Source: Chitinophaga oryziterrae (lineage in GTDB: Bacteria; Bacteroidota; Bacteroidia; Chitinophagales; Chitinophagaceae). From it: 64,000 nt of DNA. Made by a program: the position numbers and the translations under genes. The stretch covers positions 744,001-808,000 of the forward strand of contig NZ_WRXO01000003.1 in the NCBI RefSeq assembly GCF_009758125.1. The letters run 5' to 3'. Positions 27,543 to 36,012 of this stretch are shown piece by piece (position 1 is the first letter of the stretch; every line of letters begins with the position of its first letter). The notes under the pieces are model-generated. The model was not told the origin of the DNA. It saw only the letters and a program-made list of their open reading frames with translations, and did not search any database.

Positions 27543-29810
27543 ATGTCAGGACGTTATTTTATTTTCCTCTTCGGATGTTTATTTACTAACAGATTATTAG
27601 CGCAGCTGCCTTCTTATCATCCCTCCCGGGATGATGAAAAGGCGGCTTACCGCAGTGCTGCATTGCTGGACTCCACCATCCGTAACAAAGTGTATAAAGC
27701 AAGTGTAAGGGCCCGTTGGTTACCGGGAGAGACCAGCTTCTTTTATAAGAACGTCCTGGCAGACAGTACCAGTGAATTTATATTGGCAGATGTTTCCAGG
27801 GCGGTTAAAAAACCGGCTTTTGATCATGCACGAATGGCCGTGGGTTTATCAAAGGCGATGGATACAACATTAAAAGGCGATCGGTTACCCATTACTGATC
27901 TTGTTTATCCAACAAAAACAAATGCTGTTTTAGTGCAGGTAAAAAGCAAATGGTATAGTTGTAATTTATCTACCTATAACTGTACGGTAACAACAGCACC
28001 TGTATTACCCATTAACAACAGCGGGTTTGAACATCATAGCCGCTGGGAATATCATGATGATAATACGGCCAGCGATAGCGTATCTCCCAGTAAGGAATGG
28101 ACGGCCTTTATCAGGGATGGGAATGTATTTGTAAAATCAGGGGAAGAGGAAATCCCTTTTACGACGGATGGTACAAAAGACAAGCCTTATGGTGCATTGA
28201 AATGGTCTCCTGATAGTAAATACCTGGTTGGATATCATATCAATCCTGTGGCGATACAATCCGTACATCACCTGTTTTCTTCCTTACCCAATACCACCAG
28301 GGCCAGACTGGATACAGAAGAATATGCGCAGCCCGGAGATCCTTTTACCAGCTTCGAGATGTTTATATTTAATCTGGCAGATAAGAAGGCCGTTAAAGTA
28401 AATACGGAAGTGTATGATTTCCTGGGAAAGCCTTATTTACGCTGGCGTAAAAGCGATCCCCGTTATTTTACGTATGAAAAGGCAGACAGGGGGCATCAGC
28501 GTTTTCGTGTAATAGAGGTGGATGCCTCTAATGGCAGTACCCGTAATATCATTGATGAAAAGACGAATACGTTCATTTATGAAGAGCGGATCTTTACACA
28601 TTATTTAGAAGATAGTAATGAGATGATCTGGTCTTCCGAGAAAGATGGCTGGTATCATTTGTACTTAGTGGATATGTTGAAAGGGACCATTAAGAATGAA
28701 ATCACTACCGGTCAATGGATTGTCCGTGGAGTAGATAGTGTAGATGAAAAGAAACGGGAGATCTGGTTTCGCGGCAGTGGTATGAATGCCGGGGAAGACC
28801 CTTACAATATTCACTATTACCGTATTAATTTCGATGGATCTCATCTGGTGAAACTCACTACCGCCAATGCCCAGCATGCGCTCAGTTTTTCCCCTTCCAA
28901 AACTTACTACCTGGATACGTATTCCCGGCCGGATTTACCTCCGGTGACGGAATTACACCGTACCAGCGACGGGAAGCTGATAATGGAGGTAGAAAGGGCC
29001 GATCTGAAGGATTATCTCGCGATGGGGATGCGCTTACCGGAAGTATTCCATACAAAGGCAAGAGACGGGCAAACGGATATTTGGGGTGTGGTATGCCGCC
29101 CCCGTCATTTCGATAGTACGTATCGTTACCCTGTGATTGAAAACATTTATGCCGGGCCGCAGGACGCCTTTGTACCTAAAACCTTCATGCCTTACGGGGA
29201 GATGCAAAGTTTAGCTGAACTGGGTTTCATCGTGGTACAGATAGATGGCATGGGCACTGCGAACCGCTCCAAAGCCTTTCATGATCGCTGCTGGCATAAC
29301 CTGGCCGATGCCGGCCTGCCGGACCGTATTCTCTGGATTAAAGCCCTGGCTGCGCGATATCCTTATGTAGACACTTCCCGTGTGGGATTGTACGGCACTT
29401 CTGCCGGCGGGCAAAACTCCGCAGGCGCTTTGTTGTTCCATCCGGAGTTTTACAAAGCTGCGGTGTCTGCCTGCGGATGTCATGATAACCGGGTAGATAA
29501 GCAATGGTGGAATGAGCAGTGGATGGGGTATCCTGTTGGGCCGCATTATGAAGCACAGTCGAATGTGACGAATGCAGCAAAATTACAGGGCAAATTATTA
29601 CTGATAGTAGGAGAGGCGGACCATAATGTACCGCCGGAATCTACTTACCGTGTAGTAGATGCGCTGATAAAAGCCAACAAGGATTTTGACCTGTTGGTAG
29701 TACCAGGTATGGACCATAGTGATGGCGGGCCTTATGGCCGTAAGAAGAAACGCGATTTCTTTGTACGGAACCTGTTGGGTGTAGAGCCACCTGAGAGGAA
29801 TAAAGACTAA
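27543..29810 (+). CDS. S9-family (dipeptidyl-peptidase IV-like) serine peptidase, 755 aa
   Basis: The ATG at 27543 gives a clean signal peptide (YFIFLFGCLFTNRLLAQ), so it is chosen over an upstream start at 27513. A DPPIV-type beta-propeller spans about residues 60-500 (KWSPDSKYLVGYHI, DKKREIWFRGSGMNAGEDPY). An alpha/beta hydrolase domain follows with the triad Ser620 (LYGTSAGGQNS), Asp693 (VGEADHNVPP) and His725 (GMDHSDGG). The nucleophile elbow GTSAGG differs from the common GWSYGG. Such enzymes remove N-terminal dipeptides, often after proline. As last gene of the SusC/SusD locus it suggests a peptide substrate. Confidence 0.88.
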   Translation: MSGRYFIFLFGCLFTNRLLAQLPSYHPSRDDEKAAYRSAALLDSTIRNKVYKASVRARWLPGETSFFYKNVLADSTSEFILADVSRAVKKPAFDHARMAVGLSKAMDTTLKGDRLPITDLVYPTKTNAVLVQVKSKWYSCNLSTYNCTVTTAPVLPINNSGFEHHSRWEYHDDNTASDSVSPSKEWTAFIRDGNVFVKSGEEEIPFTTDGTKDKPYGALKWSPDSKYLVGYHINPVAIQSVHHLFSSLPNTTRARLDTEEYAQPGDPFTSFEMFIFNLADKKAVKVNTEVYDFLGKPYLRWRKSDPRYFTYEKADRGHQRFRVIEVDASNGSTRNIIDEKTNTFIYEERIFTHYLEDSNEMIWSSEKDGWYHLYLVDMLKGTIKNEITTGQWIVRGVDSVDEKKREIWFRGSGMNAGEDPYNIHYYRINFDGSHLVKLTTANAQHALSFSPSKTYYLDTYSRPDLPPVTELHRTSDGKLIMEVERADLKDYLAMGMRLPEVFHTKARDGQTDIWGVVCRPRHFDSTYRYPVIENIYAGPQDAFVPKTFMPYGEMQSLAELGFIVVQIDGMGTANRSKAFHDRCWHNLADAGLPDRILWIKALAARYPYVDTSRVGLYGTSAGGQNSAGALLFHPEFYKAAVSACGCHDNRVDKQWWNEQWMGYPVGPHYEAQSNVTNAAKLQGKLLLIVGEADHNVPPESTYRVVDALIKANKDFDLLVVPGMDHSDGGPYGRKKKRDFFVRNLLGVEPPERNKD

Positions 29811-29815
29811 ATAAG

Positions 29816-29850
29816 AAAAGGGGGTATCAAACTTTGATACCCCCTCTTTT
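29816..29850 (+). terminator. Intrinsic terminator of the SusC-to-peptidase operon
   Basis: A GC-capped stem (GGGGGTATCAAA / TTTGATACCCCC) is followed by CTCTTTTGATT. It lies 6 bp after the peptidase stop codon and also faces the OmpH gene on the other strand. Confidence 0.85.
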
Positions 29851-29876
29851 GATTAATTATGTGAGATCACACAATT

Positions 29877-30386
29877 TTATTTTATCCCTAGTTTTAGTTT
29901 CGCAGGTGCCAGCAAATCCTCGCAGGTAGCTGTTACCACAATATCTTTTGAATTATCTAATACACATGCAATTCCTTTTTCTGCTGCTACATCAGACACT
30001 GCTTTCTTCGCCTTTGCAATAATGGGAATAGTCAGTTTCTGTTCACGTGCAGCGATCTTCTGCTCCATACGCTCTTTATACTCTTCTATATTGGCCTTGG
30101 ACGTTTCCAGCTCTTTTAGTCTTACATCTTTCAGATCCTGTTTCAGTGTTGGCTCGTCTTTCTGATAGGCCGTTACTTTCGCCTGGAATTCGGTCATCAG
30201 CATTTGCCCGTCTTTGTTCAGTTCCTGTTCATATGCCTGCAGCGTATCGTAAGCCCGTTTGGCTTCCGGCATGCTGGAAATCAGTTGCTGCATATTAATG
30301 TAAGCAACTTTTGCCTGTGCATGACTACGAGTAGATATTAAAGTAGTGCAAGAAACCAGGAGTGCGATCGTACAGATTTTAATCAT
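29877..30386 (-). CDS. OmpH/Skp-family periplasmic chaperone, 169 aa
   Basis: A signal peptide (TIALLVSCTTLISTRSHAQ) is followed by the Skp start motif KVAYINMQQLISSMPEAK. A long charged coiled coil spans about residues 45-120 (DLKDVRLKELETSKANIEEY), and a C-terminal strand has EKGIACVLDNSKDIV. Skp-type trimers hold unfolded outer-membrane proteins in the periplasm. It is a single gene here, unlinked to the bam cluster where the main ompH copies usually sit, so it is probably an accessory paralogue. A 467-bp gap lies upstream. Confidence 0.88.
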   Translation of the reverse strand: MIKICTIALLVSCTTLISTRSHAQAKVAYINMQQLISSMPEAKRAYDTLQAYEQELNKDGQMLMTEFQAKVTAYQKDEPTLKQDLKDVRLKELETSKANIEEYKERMEQKIAAREQKLTIPIIAKAKKAVSDVAAEKGIACVLDNSKDIVVTATCEDLLAPAKLKLGIK

Positions 30387-30696
30387 AAATGTTAATATAA
30401 GGTTGAGGCTGTAAATTGTAGAATAGTATTAAAATAAAAAGTTAAAGGTATGGTAAAGGAACGTTAAGCCTTGGGTAGTTGTTCATTATCAACTTGTTAT
30501 ATTGAATGTCGGGGCTCTGCGGGTAAACCGTGCTTAAAAATAGTGTCATCTTTTACAGGCAGGGATTTTTATAATGATCCGCGATTTGGGAAGGTTTTGA
30601 ATGGATCTTTTCAATAGCGATGAATGTAAAATATGCATTATGTATCATGGGGTAAAACAGAAGTGACTCTTCTTTTGCCTGTAATTAGAGAGTGTC
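30387..30696. other. Gap without recognisable gene
   Basis: I see no reading frame with coding character on either strand in this stretch. It must hold the promoter of the OmpH-like gene, but no clear TAnnTTTG match with proper spacing was found. Confidence 0.5.
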
Positions 30697-30832
30697 CGGG
30701 GAGTCTCTGAGAGTAGAGCATACGTAGAACATACATTGGATATAGGTTGAACATACTTTGATGCCCTGAACCGGCCAAAGAAAGTATGTTCAATCTATAT
30801 CCAACCTATGTTCTACATATAGAGACTCCCCG
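30697..30832. repeat. Long imperfect inverted repeat (~52-63 nt arms)
   Basis: The left arm (30697-30759) starts CGGGGAGTCTCT and ends TTGAACATACTTT. The right arm (30781-30832) is its complement except for an 11-bp extra piece and a few mismatches. The loop is about 21 nt. It lies 21 bp beyond the stop of the AraC gene, so it might terminate that transcript, but it is far larger than a normal terminator and lacks a T-tract. It could be a small palindromic mobile repeat. Confidence 0.75.
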
Positions 30833-30853
30833 AACTGTCCTGCTATGGGTTTA

Positions 30854-31738
30854 TTACGCGTGTTCTACGCTCTGGAAATAGCTGTTAATGTATTCGCTGG
30901 GCGATTTGCACGTTACCGTCTTAAACACCCTGTTGAAGTTGGTAATGCTGTTAAAACCACAGGTATAAGCGACGGTAGCAATATTATCATAAGTGCCGTC
31001 GGTTAGTTTTTTACAGGCTTCGTTGATGCGTACTTCATTTAAGAAGGAGACGAATGTATGCAGCGTATGCTTTTTAAAGAACCTGCAAAATGCCTGCGGT
31101 GTCATGTGAGCCTGTTTGGCAGCATCTTCCAGCGTAATGGGCTTATCATAGTGCTGCATGATGTAGTTGTAAATATTGCCCACACGTATCCCTTCATGTT
31201 CACTTACCAGCTGTGTTTTTTGTCCGGATGCCAGCGGGGTAATATCTGCATAGGTAGATAATTGTTTCAACAGGTCCACGAAGTGGATCAGTTGCTCTGT
31301 GCCCGTGCTGTTGGTTACTTTCAGCATTTTGCCCGATATCTCTACTGCATGCTCCGGCGGGACTTTAAAGCCCGACTGGTGCTGCTGTACAAAGTTCTTC
31401 AGCAGCTTGATTTCCGGCAGATTAAAGAAGGCGGATAATTCCCCGTAAGGATTAAAGAAGATCACCAATGCCACTATCTTCTTCCGGCTTTTAGGCAGGA
31501 AATAAGAGGATTCACTTTTGAAAATATGCGGTTGATTGGCCCCCAGCCAGTAGATCTCATTAGACCGGAAGGAATGCATATTATTATCCGCTACCAGCGT
31601 TCCTTCTCCCTGCTGTATCCAGGTCAGTTGTATCTCCTGATGCCTGTGCAGGTGCGGATAAAAGTAAGGGAGCACATCTTTTTGTACAATGATGGACTTG
31701 TCCAGCGGAACAGGTATAGTGAACTGCAACACTTTCAT
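30854..31738 (-). CDS. AraC-family regulator, likely of hydroxyproline catabolism, 294 aa
   Basis: An N-terminal cupin sensor domain (PYFYPHLHRHQEIQLTWIQQ, residues ~25-45) is joined to a C-terminal double helix-turn-helix. The first HTH has ITLEDAAKQAHMTPQAFCRF and the second ends with the AraC signature IATVAYTCGFNSITNFNRVF plus KSPSEYI. It is divergent from the deaminase / semialdehyde dehydrogenase genes of the 4-hydroxyproline pathway across a 268-bp gap, so it very likely controls them. The ligand may be hydroxyproline or a pathway intermediate, which is inference. The long inverted repeat lies just after its stop codon. Confidence 0.88.
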   Translation of the reverse strand: MKVLQFTIPVPLDKSIIVQKDVLPYFYPHLHRHQEIQLTWIQQGEGTLVADNNMHSFRSNEIYWLGANQPHIFKSESSYFLPKSRKKIVALVIFFNPYGELSAFFNLPEIKLLKNFVQQHQSGFKVPPEHAVEISGKMLKVTNSTGTEQLIHFVDLLKQLSTYADITPLASGQKTQLVSEHEGIRVGNIYNYIMQHYDKPITLEDAAKQAHMTPQAFCRFFKKHTLHTFVSFLNEVRINEACKKLTDGTYDNIATVAYTCGFNSITNFNRVFKTVTCKSPSEYINSYFQSVEHA

Positions 31739-31972
31739 CTTATAAATTTTTTTAATTACAGGTATTTTGGTTGATCAGTCTGTTGGCAATGAGTGTTAAT
31801 CGTACAATTATTCTTCCTCTTGTAAATCAAACTTACGGATATTAACTCGAATTTCATAGAATAATCATCGAATGGGTGAAAAAATGGTTAATCTCCCCGT
31901 TTAATATCTTTTATTCCTTAAAAGAGGTTAATATCAGCCTATAATTGATTACTATCAGTTAGGCCCGCTGAC

Positions 31973-31991
31973 TATGTTTGAAATATTTTTG
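31973..31991 (+). promoter_or_regulatory. Two overlapping candidate -7 boxes before the deaminase gene
   Basis: TATGTTTG (31973-31980) and TATTTTTG (31984-31991) both fit TAnnTTTG and lie 16-34 bp before the ATG at 32007. The first overlaps an upstream ATG at 31974, which argues against translation starting there. The nonamer TATTTTTGA recurs at 54852 before the hydroxyproline epimerase gene. Confidence 0.45.
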
Positions 31992-32006
31992 ACAAAAAAT
32001 TATTCT

Positions 32007-32921
32007 ATGAGTATCGAATGGAAAGGGATATTTCCTGCGTTTACCACAAAGTTTACATCAGCCGATGAACTGGATCTGCCACTGTTCGGGAAAAACCTGA
32101 AAGTGCAGCTGGATGCTGGAATTGATGGAATTATTCTGGGTGGTTCACTGGGTGAGGCTAGTGTACTGAGCAACACCGAAAAAGAAAAGCTTACCAGGTT
32201 TACCGTAGAACAGGTTGCCGGTAAAGTGCCTGTTGTAATGAATATAGCGGAAGGCGCTACCCGCGATGCGGTACAACTGGCTAAAGACGCTTCCAAATGG
32301 GGCGCAAAAGGGCTGATGTTATTGCCGCCTATGCGTTATAAGAGTGATGAACGCGAAACCGTTGCTTACTTTAAAGCAGTCGCTTCGTCTACCGATCTTC
32401 CCATCATGATTTATAATAATCCTGTTGATTATAAAATTGAAGTAACCCTGGAGATATTCGACCAGCTGCAGGAATTTGCTAATATCCAGGCCGTAAAAGA
32501 ATCTACAAGAGATGTATCGAATGTTACACGCATGATCAACCGTTTTGGCGACAGGTATAAAATCCTTTGCGGGGTGGATACCTTAGCTATGGAAGAATTA
32601 GTTTTAGGCGCCGTAGGTTGGGTAGGCGGACTGGTATGCGCTTTCCCTGCTGAAACAGTGGCTGTTTATCGCCTGGTGAAAGCTGGTAAAATAGAAGAAG
32701 CGCTGAAAATTTATCGCTGGTTCCTGCCGTTATTAGAACTGGACCTTCATGCTAAACTGGTACAATACATTAAACTGGCAGAACAGCAGGCCGGCTTAGG
32801 CAGCGAACTGGTAAGGGCTCCGCGTCTGGCGCTGGTAGGAGAAGAAAGAGAAAGGATCTTAAAGGTGATAAATACCTCTATAGCTAACAGACCTGCTCTT
32901 CCGGAATACCTCTCATTATAA
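32007..32921 (+). CDS. DHDPS-family lyase, probable pyrroline-4-hydroxy-2-carboxylate deaminase, 304 aa
   Basis: A class I aldolase-fold protein with Schiff-base Lys164 in IQAVKESTRDV and catalytic Tyr136 in IYNNPVDYKIE; GGSLGEASVLSNTEKEKL marks the substrate loop. In 4-hydroxyproline breakdown this family turns 1-pyrroline-4-hydroxy-2-carboxylate into 2-oxoglutarate semialdehyde plus ammonia. That function is inferred from the adjacent semialdehyde dehydrogenase (10 bp downstream) and the AraC gene, not from the fold alone, since N-acetylneuraminate lyase and dihydrodipicolinate synthase look alike. The start at 32007 is preferred because MSIEWKGIFPAF begins the conserved domain and a promoter box overlaps the earlier ATG. 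Confidence 0.85.
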   Translation: MSIEWKGIFPAFTTKFTSADELDLPLFGKNLKVQLDAGIDGIILGGSLGEASVLSNTEKEKLTRFTVEQVAGKVPVVMNIAEGATRDAVQLAKDASKWGAKGLMLLPPMRYKSDERETVAYFKAVASSTDLPIMIYNNPVDYKIEVTLEIFDQLQEFANIQAVKESTRDVSNVTRMINRFGDRYKILCGVDTLAMEELVLGAVGWVGGLVCAFPAETVAVYRLVKAGKIEEALKIYRWFLPLLELDLHAKLVQYIKLAEQQAGLGSELVRAPRLALVGEERERILKVINTSIANRPALPEYLSL

Positions 32922-32931
32922 AATAAGTTAC

Positions 32932-34374
32932 ATGCAGATAGATACAATTATGCAGCAATCTGCACAGGCATTTGATATATACAAACAGGTTAAACCCGCT
33001 GAAAGAGCAGCTTTCCTGGAGACAATTGCAGCAGAGATAGAAAAGCAAAGGGAGATTTTAGCTGAGACAGCCGGAAAAGAGACCAACTTACCTGCTGCCC
33101 GTCTGAACGGAGAGATTACCCGTACTACCAATCAGTTAAAGCTGTTCGCAGAACTGATAAAGGAAGGAAGTTGGGTAGATGCTGTGATAGATACTGCGAG
33201 ACCAGACAACACGCCACCCCGGCCAGATATCCGCAGGATGCTGCTGCCTGTTGGTCCGGTGGTTGTTTTCGGCGCCAGTAACTTTCCGTTCGCCTTTTCA
33301 ACGGCAGGGGGAGATACGGCCAGCGTTCTTGCTGCCGGTGCTACCGTTGTGATTAAAGGCCATCCGGCACATCCGCGTACCTCTTTACTGGTGTTTACTG
33401 CTATGCAAAAGGCGATCGCTGCTGCCGGTATGCCGGAACATACCGTACAACATGTGGCTGATGTAGCCTTAGGTAAAGAACTGGTGCTACATCCGCTTAC
33501 TACCGGTGTAGGTTTTACCGGCTCTTTACAGGGTGGTAAGGCGTTAATGGGTTATGCAACCGAACGGGAATCTCCCATCCCTGTATTCGCAGAGATGAGC
33601 AGCATCAACCCGGTGGTATTCTTCCCGGATGCCCTGCAAACGCAGGCTCCTCAGTTAGCGCAGACATTTGCGGCTTCTATTACACTGGGCATGGGACAGT
33701 TCTGCACCAACCCGGGATTACTCATTGCTATCCAGAGCGAAGCGCTGGAAAACTTCCTGCATCTGCTGGGCACTGCGATTGCTGCCAGTACGCCACAGAA
33801 GATGTTACACAGCGGTATTCAGCAGGCCTATGTGAAAGGACGCGCGAATATGCTGGCCCAGGAAGCAGTGACCTTAGTCAGTGAAACGGCCGCACCTGCG
33901 GGTGAAGAAGCATGGCCTGCACTGGCACGTTCTACCGGTGCGGAGTTCCTGAAAAATCACGCTTTAAAAGAAGAGCTTTTCGGGCCTTATTCCCTGGTGG
34001 TCACCTGTAAGGATAAAGCAGAACTGATGGCGGTATTAAAAAGCCTGAAAGGACAACTCACTACTACTGTTGTAGGTACTGAAACAGATACCGCACAATG
34101 GCAGGATGTTATAGCCCTGCAAGCTACACTGGCAGGACGTATCATATTAAACCAACCACCTACCGGAGTGGAAGTATGCGCTGCAATGGTACATGGCGGG
34201 CCTTTCCCGGCAACATCAGACCAGCGCTTTACTTCTGTAGGCACCAGCGCCATTAAACGTTGGGTACGCCCGGTATGCTTTCAGAACTTTCCCGATCACC
34301 TGTTACCGGATGCTTTGAAGAAGGATAACCCGCAGGGGATTTGGAGAACAGTGGATAATCAGCTGACTAAGTAA
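32932..34374 (+). CDS. 2-oxoglutarate semialdehyde (2,5-dioxovalerate) dehydrogenase, NADP+, 480 aa
   Basis: An aldehyde dehydrogenase of the ketoglutarate-semialdehyde type. Family landmarks are FGASNFPFAFSTAGGDTASV near residue 120, the cofactor segment VIKGHPAHPRTS, general base Glu221 in VFAEMSSINPVVF and catalytic Cys258 in MGQFCTNPG. It oxidises 2,5-dioxopentanoate to 2-oxoglutarate, the last step in 4-hydroxyproline, L-arabinose and glucarate breakdown. The neighbouring DHDPS-type gene fits the hydroxyproline route, though an arabinose route is not excluded. No signal peptide, so it is cytosolic. At 480 aa it is slightly short for the group, with no missing motif. Confidence 0.9.
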   Translation: MQIDTIMQQSAQAFDIYKQVKPAERAAFLETIAAEIEKQREILAETAGKETNLPAARLNGEITRTTNQLKLFAELIKEGSWVDAVIDTARPDNTPPRPDIRRMLLPVGPVVVFGASNFPFAFSTAGGDTASVLAAGATVVIKGHPAHPRTSLLVFTAMQKAIAAAGMPEHTVQHVADVALGKELVLHPLTTGVGFTGSLQGGKALMGYATERESPIPVFAEMSSINPVVFFPDALQTQAPQLAQTFAASITLGMGQFCTNPGLLIAIQSEALENFLHLLGTAIAASTPQKMLHSGIQQAYVKGRANMLAQEAVTLVSETAAPAGEEAWPALARSTGAEFLKNHALKEELFGPYSLVVTCKDKAELMAVLKSLKGQLTTTVVGTETDTAQWQDVIALQATLAGRIILNQPPTGVEVCAAMVHGGPFPATSDQRFTSVGTSAIKRWVRPVCFQNFPDHLLPDALKKDNPQGIWRTVDNQLTK

Positions 34375-34393
34375 CAGACGCAGTTTAATTTTT

Positions 34394-34463
34394 GGGTGCA
34401 GGGCTTCGCCCTGCAAAACCCCTTCAATTTTCTTTAATGGTGCGAAGCACCATTAAAGAAAAT
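34394..34463. repeat. Two-hairpin intergenic element, copy B
   Basis: GGGTGCAGGGCTTCGCCCTGC makes the first hairpin (34398-34414). CCTTCAATT follows, then a 17-bp perfect stem with a GAA loop (34427-34443 / 34447-34463). The layout, stem lengths and linker match copy A at 19992-20063, while outer stem bases differ on both arms together. It follows the dehydrogenase gene by 20 bp and probably ends that transcript. Confidence 0.8.
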
Positions 34464-34500
34464 TAACTCAGTCGCTACAGCATAATGAAAAACTTTTTTG

Positions 34501-34531
34501 TTGAGTTAGATAAGTATTTTATCTGACTCAA
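34501..34531 (+). promoter_or_regulatory. 13-bp inverted repeat upstream of the APC permease
   Basis: TTGAGTTAGATAA and TTATCTGACTCAA pair over 13 positions with one G-T wobble and a 5-nt loop. The element ends 25 bp before the permease start codon. It may be an operator or a 5'-leader hairpin; there is no T-tract for a terminator. Confidence 0.55.
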
Positions 34532-34555
34532 CAGATAATCAAGCCCACATAACTT

Positions 34556-35956
34556 ATGTCAGACCAACCAAAATCTTTCCGGCGCTCATTCGGATTGCTG
34601 GACGCAACGATGATCGTCGCCGGCTCAATGATAGGATCAGGCATCTTCCTCGTAAGTGCAGATATTACACGCAACGTGGGTTCTGCGGGTTGGTTAGTCC
34701 TGATCTGGATCATCACAGGCGTTCTCACACTCACCGCTGCACTCAGCTACGGTGAACTAAGCGGGATGTTCCCTCATGCCGGCGGACAATACGTTTACCT
34801 GAAAGAAGCATTCAATCGCCTTACAGGATTCTTATTCGGCTGGAGTTTCTTTACCGTTATCCAGGCGGGCTCCATAGCAGCGGTAGGCGTGGCTTTTGCT
34901 AAATTCTCCGCTTATCTCTTCCCGGTATTAAGCGAAAAGAATATCTTACTGGACCTGGGCCTGATACAGATTTCGGCTGCGCAGGTCACCGCTATCCTAC
35001 TCATCGTATTACTCACCTTTATCAATACATTAGGGGTAAAAGAAGGGAAGCTGATACAAACCTGCTTCACCTTAGCAAAGATTGCGGCACTATTGGCATT
35101 GATCATATTCGGTTTATTAGCTGCTGATAAATCTGTATGGGATGCCAACTGGCAAACAGGGTTTACACTGCAGAAGATGACTCCCACTGACCTGGTCCCC
35201 TATGCCGGTTTATCCGTATTAGGGGCTATCGCGGGAAGTATGGTGGGCAGTTTGTTCAGCAGTGATTCCTGGAATAATGTCACCTTCATTGCCGGTGAGA
35301 TCAAAAAACCGGAACGTAATATCGGTCGTAGTTTGTTCCTGGGTACATTACTGGTAACCGTGATTTACGTGGCTACTAATTTAGTGTATATCAGCATCCT
35401 GCCTATGAACGGCATTGCCTTCGCGGAGAACGACAGGGTAGGAGTGGCAGCGGCTATCCGCATCTTTGGCCCTAATGGTACTTATATCATTGCAGGGTTA
35501 TTAATGGTCTCTACTTTCGGATGTAATAACGGACTGATATTATCCGGTGCAAGGGTATGTTATACCATGGCAAAGGACGGCGTATTCTTTAAGAAACTTG
35601 GTGAGTTAAACAAGAACGATGTTCCCGGCAAAGCTTTATGGATTCAGTGTATCTGGGCTTCTATATTATGCCTTAGCGGCAAGTACAACCAGTTGCTGGA
35701 TTATGTGATCTTTGTTGTGCTGATATTCTATATTCTCACGATTGCGGGTATCTTCAGATTAAGGCGTAAACGCCCTGACCTGCCTCGTCCTTACAAAGCA
35801 TTTGGTTATCCTTTCTTACCGTTATTATACATCATTGCCGCTATCGTTATCTGCCTGGCATTATTAGTGTACAAACCTTTATACACCTGGCCCGGATTAG
35901 GTATTGTGTTATTAGGAATACCGGTATATTATTTTGTTTGGGGAGAGAAGAAATAA
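34556..35956 (+). CDS. APC-family amino-acid permease (LAT-like), 466 aa
   Basis: Twelve transmembrane helices begin with the APC signature LLDATMIVAGSMIGSGIFLV. GAIAGSMVGSLFSSDSWNNV lies near residue 230 in the substrate region and EIKKPERNIGRSLFLGTLLV follows. The family moves amino acids across the inner membrane by symport or exchange. Lying 180 bp after the hydroxyproline semialdehyde dehydrogenase, in the same direction, it is a candidate hydroxyproline or related amino-acid importer. The two-hairpin element between them suggests separate transcription, so the link is tentative. Confidence 0.88.
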   Translation: MSDQPKSFRRSFGLLDATMIVAGSMIGSGIFLVSADITRNVGSAGWLVLIWIITGVLTLTAALSYGELSGMFPHAGGQYVYLKEAFNRLTGFLFGWSFFTVIQAGSIAAVGVAFAKFSAYLFPVLSEKNILLDLGLIQISAAQVTAILLIVLLTFINTLGVKEGKLIQTCFTLAKIAALLALIIFGLLAADKSVWDANWQTGFTLQKMTPTDLVPYAGLSVLGAIAGSMVGSLFSSDSWNNVTFIAGEIKKPERNIGRSLFLGTLLVTVIYVATNLVYISILPMNGIAFAENDRVGVAAAIRIFGPNGTYIIAGLLMVSTFGCNNGLILSGARVCYTMAKDGVFFKKLGELNKNDVPGKALWIQCIWASILCLSGKYNQLLDYVIFVVLIFYILTIAGIFRLRRKRPDLPRPYKAFGYPFLPLLYIIAAIVICLALLVYKPLYTWPGLGIVLLGIPVYYFVWGEKK

Positions 35957-35963
35957 ATAAAAA

Positions 35964-35996
35964 AAGGGATGCGCCGTATCAGCGCATCCCTTATAT
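35964..35996. terminator. Terminator between permease and transglutaminase genes
   Basis: An 11-bp perfect stem (AAGGGATGCGC / GCGCATCCCTT) with a 7-nt loop. It is preceded by an A-run, giving a T-tract on the minus strand as well. It sits between two convergent stop codons. Confidence 0.85.
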
Positions 35997-36012
35997 AAAT
36001 TAAACAAAATAA

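Noticed and set aside
31974..32006. Upstream start of the DHDPS-type gene
   Set aside because: The ATG overlaps a TATGTTTG promoter box and adds residues not typical of the family.
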